Assembly (NCBI GenBank): GCA_947475475.1
Contig: CANJOG010000041.1
Span: 1-10,352, forward strand
Length of the DNA: 10,352 nucleotides
Direction: 5' to 3'
Source of the DNA: Acetobacteraceae bacterium
GTDB lineage: Bacteria; Pseudomonadota; Alphaproteobacteria; Acetobacterales; Acetobacteraceae
Shown: piece by piece, positions 5,664-10,352 of the stretch
Position numbering within the stretch: position 1 is the first letter of the stretch
Layout of the letters: every line of letters begins with the position of its first letter
Program-made: the position numbers and the translations under genes
Notes under the pieces: model-generated
Told to the model about the DNA's origin: nothing
The model's database searches: none
The model's input: the letters and a program-made list of their open reading frames with translations, nothing else

Positions 5664-6677
5664 ATGACCCAGAATATCACCACCGATATCGCCATCATCG
5701 GCGCCGGCCCCGTCGGCATGTTCGCCGTCTTTGAAGCCGGCATGCTGCGCATGACCTCGGTGCTGATCGATGCGCTGGGCGAGGCCGGCGGGCAATGCAC
5801 CGCGCTCTATCCGGAAAAGCCTATCTACGACATCCCCGCTCATCCCGCGATCGCCGCCGGTGCGCTGATCAGCCAGCTTGAAGAACAGATCGCCCCCTTC
5901 GCGGCGCCGCGCCTGTTCGGCCGCCGGGTGGAAACCCTGTCCGGCACGCCGGGCGATTTCAAGCTCACCACCGACAAGGGCGACACCATCCGCGCCAAGG
6001 CGGTCCTGATCGCCGCCGGCGCTGGTGCCTTCGGCCCCAACCGCCCCCCGCTCGACGGGCTTGAGGCCTTCGAGTCCAGCGGCACGGTGCAATATTACGT
6101 CCGCCGCCGCGAGGATCTGCGCGGCAAGCGCGTCGTCATCGCCGGCGGCGGCGATTCGGCGGTCGACTGGGCGCTGGCGCTGAAGGACATCGCCGCCCGC
6201 GTCATGGTGGTCCATCGCCGCCCGAAATTCCGCGCCGCCCCGGAGACCGCCGCCCAGCTCGATGCCGCAGCGGCAGCCGGCGAGATCGACATGGTCATCC
6301 CCTACCAGCTCTCCGGCCTGCGCGGCGACGCAGGCCAGCTGACCGGCGTGGAAGTCGCCACGCTGTCTGGCGAGACCCGCATGCTGCAAGCCGATATCCT
6401 GCTGCCCTTCTTCGGCCTGTCCATGGATCTCGGCCCCATCGCCGGCTGGGGCCTCGACCTCGAACGCAGCCACCTGCGCGTCGATGCCGCCACCTGCCAG
6501 ACCAGCACGCCGGGCATTTTCGCCATCGGCGATGTCGCCACCTATCCCGGCAAGCTCAAGCTGATCCTGCAGGGCTTCTCGGAGGCCGCCATGGCCTGCC
6601 ATGCCATCCATCCGATCGTGCATCCGGGCGAGGCGCTGCATTTCGAATACTCGACCAGCAAGGGTGTGCCCGGCTAA
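5664..6677 (+). CDS. Ferredoxin--NADP+ reductase, thioredoxin-reductase-like type
   Basis: A 337-residue FAD enzyme moving electrons between NADPH and ferredoxin or flavodoxin. The FAD-binding GAGPVG is at residues 13-18 after the strand DIAIIG, followed by GGQCTALYPEKPIYDIPA (42-59), characteristic of this family. The NADPH-binding motif GGGDSA is at 161-166 with basic HRR at 184-186 for the 2'-phosphate, and the second FAD motif IFAIGD is at 285-290. The redox CxxC that thioredoxin reductase carries just before its GGGDSA motif is absent, which separates it from TrxR. The C-terminus HFEYSTSKGVPG is typical. I prefer ATG 5664 because MTQNITTDIAIIGAGP matches the family N-terminus; ATG 5652, four codons earlier, cannot be excluded, and neither has a good Shine-Dalgarno. 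Its stop codon overlaps that of the convergent chemoreceptor gene. Confidence 0.93.
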   Translation: MTQNITTDIAIIGAGPVGMFAVFEAGMLRMTSVLIDALGEAGGQCTALYPEKPIYDIPAHPAIAAGALISQLEEQIAPFAAPRLFGRRVETLSGTPGDFKLTTDKGDTIRAKAVLIAAGAGAFGPNRPPLDGLEAFESSGTVQYYVRRREDLRGKRVVIAGGGDSAVDWALALKDIAARVMVVHRRPKFRAAPETAAQLDAAAAAGEIDMVIPYQLSGLRGDAGQLTGVEVATLSGETRMLQADILLPFFGLSMDLGPIAGWGLDLERSHLRVDAATCQTSTPGIFAIGDVATYPGKLKLILQGFSEAAMACHAIHPIVHPGEALHFEYSTSKGVPG

Positions 6678-9166
6678 GCCGCCTCCTGCTGCCCGCCAGG
6701 CTCCGGCCCGAGCAGACGCTCCAGCGCCCGGCTGAAATTCGGATCGACCAGCGATGTATCGAATTCCACGTTCAGCCCATCGGGGGACACGCCGCGGATC
6801 ATAAACGAGCAGCGCGCATTGCCATGCCGCGTCAGCAACAGAGTGCCATGCTCTCCCGCGCGCATACCTTTGCCCTCGATCTTGATGATCGCCGCCCCGT
6901 GCGATGAGAGATTGCCCACCCGCGCCTCGCGCCGCGTGCCGAAGGCGCCGATTTCGATGGCGCAGGGCTCATCGATCTGCACACGCACGGCCCGCCGGCG
7001 ATCAGCATCGCCTGTCGCCGTGCGCACCGTATGCACCACCGCACCGCGCATCGCTGCCACCTCGCCCGACACCGCCTGTACCGCGCTCCGCAGCTCCGAC
7101 GCACGCCGCCCAGCCTCGACCGCATCGGCGGAGACCTGCGCCATCCGCTCCGTCACTTCCTGCACCGCCTGTCCGCTTTCGGTGATGTTGCGGGCAATCT
7201 CTTGCGTCGCCGCGGTCTGCTGCTCGATCGCGGCAGCCACAGAGACGGAAACCCGCGCCACCTCCTCGATGGTCTCGGCTATGCCCGAGACCGACCGCAC
7301 AGCACCAACCGTCGCTTCCTGCACCGCGCCGATCTGGCGTGAAATCTCGTCCGTCGCGCGCGCGGTCTGCGCCGCCAGCTGCTTGACCTCGCTGGCCACC
7401 ACCGCAAAGCCGCGCCCTGCCTCTCCGGCCCGCGCCGCCTCGATGGTTGCATTCAGCGCCAGCAGATTGGTCTGCGCCGCGATATTGGCGATCAGATCCA
7501 CGACCTCGCCGATCTTGCCGGTCTGATCGGAGAGCGAGCGGATGCTCGCCTGCGCATCGGCACTGGAATTGGCGGCCACCCGCGCCACGTCGCTGGCATG
7601 GCCAACCTGGGCCGAAACCTCGCGGATCGACGCTGCGAGTTCCTCCCCCGCCGCCGAGACAAGCTGGGCATTGGCCAGCGCAATGGAGGCCGCCGACGCC
7701 ACCGCTTCGGCATGGAAGCTCACCCGCCCGGCCACGCTTTCCATTTCGCTCGCCTCATTGGCCATGGCCTCGGTGCTGTCCGCAACCCGCCTGACCACCG
7801 TGCCGGCTTCCGATTCGATCCGTTCGGCCATCGAGCGAATCGCCTGCCGCCGCGACTCGGACGTGCGCACATCCAGCATCGCCCGCTCGTGTTCTCCATA
7901 GGAAAGCCTGCTCCGCACGGTGCGCATTAGCACGGCGATGCGGCGAAAATCCCGCAATGCCGGCGTTTCGATTGTTTCGCTAATCTGGCCCCGTGAGATC
8001 GCGTCCAGATGCTCTTCCAGCCGGCCTAACCCGCCGTGCAACGCGCGCGCCAGCAGAATGCTGCTCACCGCCAGCAATCCCAATCCCACCACCGCGATAA
8101 TCGCGATTTGCAGGATACGGCTATCCATCGCCCCACGGGCCTCGATAACCGCCTCGGCGCCATCGGCTATCTGCATATCGAGAATCTTTTGCAGCACATC
8201 GTGGACCGTTGCCGCCCTGTCCGGCAGGCTCGTCAAAGCCAGCCTCTCCAGCGCGTCAATATCTGATTTGCGCGCGGCATCCAGCATCTTTTCCAGACCG
8301 TCGGCACTGAAAGCCGCGCGCGCCGCCTCAAAGGCGCGGGCCTGGAACTGTTCCTCCGGCGAGATCGCGGTGGGCAGGTAGCGGGCCCAGGCGCTGTCAG
8401 CGACACCGAGCGCCGCCGTGATGGCCTGCTCGCGCGCCATCATCTTTGTCGCCATATCGCCGCCGCGGCGCATATCCAGCGCCAGCGACGTGGCTTGGCC
8501 GGACGCCGCATCAATGCCGCGCATGGCCGTGCCAAGCTCGATGGCCGGGCCGAGATGATCGTGCTGCACTTCCAGAAGATTATCGATGCCCGCCCGCATG
8601 CCGCTCAGCCCGGACAGGCCGAGCAACACCGCCAGCATGACGGCGACGAAACCGGCAATTGCCATCCGTCCGGACAGACCACCAAGAAAATCAGCTACCC
8701 GATGGGCCAGGTCCCGCCGCGTCAGAGCCCCATCCACCAGCCGGTAGCGCGCGCCGTTGCCAGCCCGGATCGCGGCATAAGCGCGCTCGGCCTGTGCCAC
8801 TTCCGCACGCGCCGGGCGTGTGCGGATGGAGACAAAGCCCGTCAGTTCGCCACCTTCGACCACTGGCAAGACATTGGCGCGAACCCAGTAGAATCGTCCA
8901 TCCTTGGCCCGGTTCTTCACCAGCCCGTCCCAGAGGCGCCCGTCCTTGATGGTCTGCCAGAGATCTGCAAATGCCTCTTTCGGCATATGCGGATGGCGTA
9001 CCAGATTATGCGGCGTGCCGACCAGCTCTTCCTCGGAAAAGCCGCTCACATTCACAAAGCTCTCGTTCGCCAGCAGGATCTTGCCGCCCAGATCAGTGCG
9101 GGAGATCAGTGGCGCATCAGCGGGGACTTCGACCTCGCGATCGACGATCGGCTCATTCAGACGCAT
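6674..9166 (-). CDS. Aer-like PAS chemoreceptor (MCP) with C-terminal PilZ domain
   Basis: An 830-residue membrane chemoreceptor. Residues about 18-116 form an Aer-type PAS domain: SRTDLGGKILLANESFVNVSGF, NLVRHPHMP (54-62), LVKNRAKDGRFYWVRANV (82-99) and GFVSIRTR match the FAD-binding PAS of E. coli Aer, including Arg57, His58, Asn85 and Trp94, with His60 where Aer has Asp60. A first membrane segment (168-188) and a second (351-375) enclose a helical, probably periplasmic region of about 160 residues. A HAMP-like linker follows (374-425), then the MCP signalling hairpin whose tip is EVVDLIANIAAQTNLLALNATIEAARAGEAGRGFAVVASEVK (554-595). The end is a PilZ domain (722-815) with both c-di-GMP motifs, RxxxR (RRAVR, 724-728) and NxSxxG (NLSSHG, 752-757). 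No CheR/CheB-tethering pentapeptide ends the chain. The start at 9166 has GAGG 6 bases upstream. Role: energy or oxygen taxis through CheA, tunable by c-di-GMP. Confidence 0.93.
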   Translation of the reverse strand: MRLNEPIVDREVEVPADAPLISRTDLGGKILLANESFVNVSGFSEEELVGTPHNLVRHPHMPKEAFADLWQTIKDGRLWDGLVKNRAKDGRFYWVRANVLPVVEGGELTGFVSIRTRPARAEVAQAERAYAAIRAGNGARYRLVDGALTRRDLAHRVADFLGGLSGRMAIAGFVAVMLAVLLGLSGLSGMRAGIDNLLEVQHDHLGPAIELGTAMRGIDAASGQATSLALDMRRGGDMATKMMAREQAITAALGVADSAWARYLPTAISPEEQFQARAFEAARAAFSADGLEKMLDAARKSDIDALERLALTSLPDRAATVHDVLQKILDMQIADGAEAVIEARGAMDSRILQIAIIAVVGLGLLAVSSILLARALHGGLGRLEEHLDAISRGQISETIETPALRDFRRIAVLMRTVRSRLSYGEHERAMLDVRTSESRRQAIRSMAERIESEAGTVVRRVADSTEAMANEASEMESVAGRVSFHAEAVASAASIALANAQLVSAAGEELAASIREVSAQVGHASDVARVAANSSADAQASIRSLSDQTGKIGEVVDLIANIAAQTNLLALNATIEAARAGEAGRGFAVVASEVKQLAAQTARATDEISRQIGAVQEATVGAVRSVSGIAETIEEVARVSVSVAAAIEQQTAATQEIARNITESGQAVQEVTERMAQVSADAVEAGRRASELRSAVQAVSGEVAAMRGAVVHTVRTATGDADRRRAVRVQIDEPCAIEIGAFGTRREARVGNLSSHGAAIIKIEGKGMRAGEHGTLLLTRHGNARCSFMIRGVSPDGLNVEFDTSLVDPNFSRALERLLGPEPGGQQEAA

Positions 9167-9237
9167 GACGACCTCACCTGGTTTGGGCCGTCAGGATCGC
9201 AGACGATGATTTCTAAAGAGTAAGCAAATCAGTCCGC

Positions 9238-9255
9238 TGGAGCACGTATGCTCCA
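9238..9255. repeat. Perfect inverted repeat TGGAGCA-CGTA-TGCTCCA
   Basis: Two 7-base arms with a 4-base centre in the 109-base gap between the mlaF stop and the chemoreceptor start, 72 bases upstream of the latter. As RNA it would form a 7-bp stem with a tetraloop just after mlaF. No T-run follows on the minus strand, so a standard terminator is doubtful; an operator for the chemoreceptor gene or an RNA 3'-end stabiliser are alternatives. Confidence 0.5.
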
Positions 9256-9275
9256 AACATTAGTGAGCCCAGCCG

Positions 9276-10067
9276 CTACCGCCGCAATTCCATCTGGATC
9301 GGGCCTTCGCGCCGCCCATGGGTGAACTGGTCCACCATGTCATTGCCGCTATTCATCAGCTCCACCGCCTGGCCCTGCCAGACGATCCGGCCCTTGAACA
9401 GCATCGCCGCCCGGTCGCCGATACGCTTGGCACTCGCCATGTCATGGGTGATCGCAATCGCGGTGCTACCGAGGCCGCGCACGCATTCGACAATCAGCCC
9501 GTCAATCACCGCGCCCATGATCGGATCAAGCCCCGTCGTCGGCTCGTCGAAGAACAATATATCCGGCCTTGCCGCAATCGCGCGGGCGAGCGCCACACGC
9601 TTCTGCATGCCGCCCGAGAGTTCCGCCGGATGCAGCGCGCCGACCGTCTCTGCCAGCCCCACCTGGGCCAGCACCTCGACCGCCTTGGCACGCGCGGCGG
9701 CACGGCTGAGCTTGCCTTTGGCCAGCAGGGCGAAGGCGACATTTTCCCAGACCGGCAGGCTGTCGAACAGCGCGCCATTCTGGAACAGCATGCCGATATG
9801 CGCCCGCACCTCCTCGCGCTCACGCGACGGCAGGGCGAGCACATTCTGCCCATCGATCTCGATCGAACCTGCATCGGGCTCGATCAGGCCGAGGATACAT
9901 TTGATCAGCACCGACTTGCCGCTGCCCGACCCGCCAATCACCACCATCGAGGTGCCCGGCGCCACATCGAGATCGATCCCGTCCAGCACCAGCTTGTCGC
10001 CAAAGCGCTTGGTCAGGCCGCGAATGCGGATTTTCGCCACGGGAGCTTTTGTCGGGAGATCACTCAT
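9276..10067 (-). CDS. mlaF: ABC transporter ATPase MlaF (phospholipid transport)
   Basis: A 263-residue cytoplasmic ATPase of the Mla/Mkl type that powers movement of phospholipids between outer and inner membrane with permease MlaE and the MCE protein MlaD. All ATPase motifs are intact: Walker A GGSGSGKS (45-52), Q-loop Gln96 (LFQNGALFDSL), signature LSGGMQKR (150-157), Walker B ILFFDEP (170-176) with Glu175, and switch His208 (ITHDM). LFQNGALFDSLPVWENVAF and the C-terminal segment DQFTHGRREGPIQMEL distinguish MlaF-like ATPases from amino-acid-uptake ATPases. The ATG overlaps the mlaE stop by 4 bases (ATGA, 10064-10067), so translation is coupled. The next gene downstream is the chemoreceptor, not mlaD, which must be encoded upstream of the window edge or elsewhere. 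Confidence 0.93.
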   Translation of the reverse strand: MSDLPTKAPVAKIRIRGLTKRFGDKLVLDGIDLDVAPGTSMVVIGGSGSGKSVLIKCILGLIEPDAGSIEIDGQNVLALPSREREEVRAHIGMLFQNGALFDSLPVWENVAFALLAKGKLSRAAARAKAVEVLAQVGLAETVGALHPAELSGGMQKRVALARAIAARPDILFFDEPTTGLDPIMGAVIDGLIVECVRGLGSTAIAITHDMASAKRIGDRAAMLFKGRIVWQGQAVELMNSGNDMVDQFTHGRREGPIQMELRR

Positions 10068-10352
10068 CGCGCGAAAAAGATTTCAGTGAGGATGTAATCG
10101 AAGGCCAGGATCAGGATCGAGGCCAGCACGACCGCCATGGTCGTTGCCGCACCCACACCCTGCGCGCCGCCCTTGGAGCGGAAGCCGTGATAGCAGCCCA
10201 TCAGCGCAATCAGGAAGCCGAACACCGCCGCCTTGGCCAGGCCCGAGACCACATCCATGGTCTGCATGAAATCCAGCGTATTGCGAAGATAAAGCGGCGC
10301 CGAGAAGCCAAGCTTCACCGTGCCGACAATGAACCCGCCCATCACACCCAGC
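10064..10352 (-). CDS. mlaE: ABC transporter permease MlaE (C-terminal part only)
   Basis: The last 96 codons of an MlaE-family inner-membrane permease, running off the right edge of the window, so the true start is outside. The visible part begins LGVMGGFIVG and contains FLIALMGCYHGFRSKGGAQGVGAATTMAVVLASILILAFDYILTEIFF. The GxxSKGGAQGVGxATTxAVV block and the final hydrophobic segment before a short tail are characteristic of MlaE permeases. Its stop overlaps the mlaF start as ATGA. It acts with MlaF in lipid transport across the envelope; the N-terminal half cannot be assessed. Confidence 0.92.
   Translation of the reverse strand, partial: LGVMGGFIVGTVKLGFSAPLYLRNTLDFMQTMDVVSGLAKAAVFGFLIALMGCYHGFRSKGGAQGVGAATTMAVVLASILILAFDYILTEIFFAR

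Noticed and set aside
5340..6641. 433-codon minus-strand frame opposite the reductase
   Set aside because: Shadow of the ferredoxin-NADP+ reductase and the XRE gene; no family features.
5664..6677. Thioredoxin reductase as the identity of the FAD protein
   Set aside because: No redox-active CxxC before GGGDSA, and the GGQCTALYPEKPIYDIP and C-terminal STSKGVPG features belong to the ferredoxin-NADP+ reductase group.
1..10352. CRISPR array, insertion sequence, prophage, toxin-antitoxin, tRNA or rRNA
   Set aside because: No spaced repeats, transposase, terminal repeats, phage genes or RNA-gene signatures seen on either strand; non-coding gaps are all under 200 bases.

Overview
The window is GC-rich and densely coded. 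Its protein families (Ros/MucR regulator, Fur of the alphaproteobacterial type without a CxxC zinc site, ornithine-lipid synthase OlsB, thioredoxin-reductase-like ferredoxin-NADP+ reductase, chemoreceptor with a C-terminal PilZ domain) point to an alphaproteobacterium. Acetobacteraceae/Rhodospirillales is my best guess, by similarity of remembered protein families only. The window is chromosomal and almost entirely housekeeping or envelope/sensory. I see no phage, transposon, CRISPR array, plasmid function, rRNA or tRNA, and no gene-free stretch longer than 300 bases.

Layout. (1) 1-1321, minus strand: a small TusA/SirA-family protein followed 45 bases later by trpS, whose last codon(s) lie at the window edge. 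(2) 1322-1481: divergent control region with two possible back-to-back promoters. (3) 1482-5004, plus strand: a MucR/Ros regulator, then after a 189-base gap the tight run fur-olsB-lnt (fur and olsB overlap by 4 bases; olsB-lnt are 35 bases apart). (4) 5005-5141: AT-rich control region with a perfect -35 hexamer in front of an XRE-type helix-turn-helix regulator, then a ferredoxin-NADP+ reductase, both on the plus strand. (5) 6674-10352, minus strand: the distal end of an Mla lipid transporter operon (mlaE end and complete mlaF, 4-base overlap), then a large chemoreceptor that runs convergently into the reductase so that the two stop codons overlap.

How the genes fit together. fur-olsB-lnt-xre looks like a shortened form of a widespread alphaproteobacterial neighbourhood in which miaB, phoH, ybeY and a CorC-like gene normally sit before lnt and metK follows the XRE gene. 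OlsB (ornithine-lipid first step), Lnt (last step of lipoprotein acylation) and MlaEF (phospholipid transport between membranes) are all envelope-lipid functions. The reductase and the Aer-like PAS domain of the chemoreceptor both deal with cellular redox state, but no functional link between them is shown.

Most noteworthy. The chemoreceptor joins an Aer-type (FAD-binding) PAS domain, a two-TM periplasmic module, a HAMP-like linker, the MCP signalling hairpin and a PilZ (c-di-GMP) domain in one chain. Two metalloregulators depart from textbook ligand sets: Fur has Ile at the position of His125, and the MucR zinc finger lacks its second His. The TusA-like protein has CPMT in place of CPxP. I found no convincing wholly new system.
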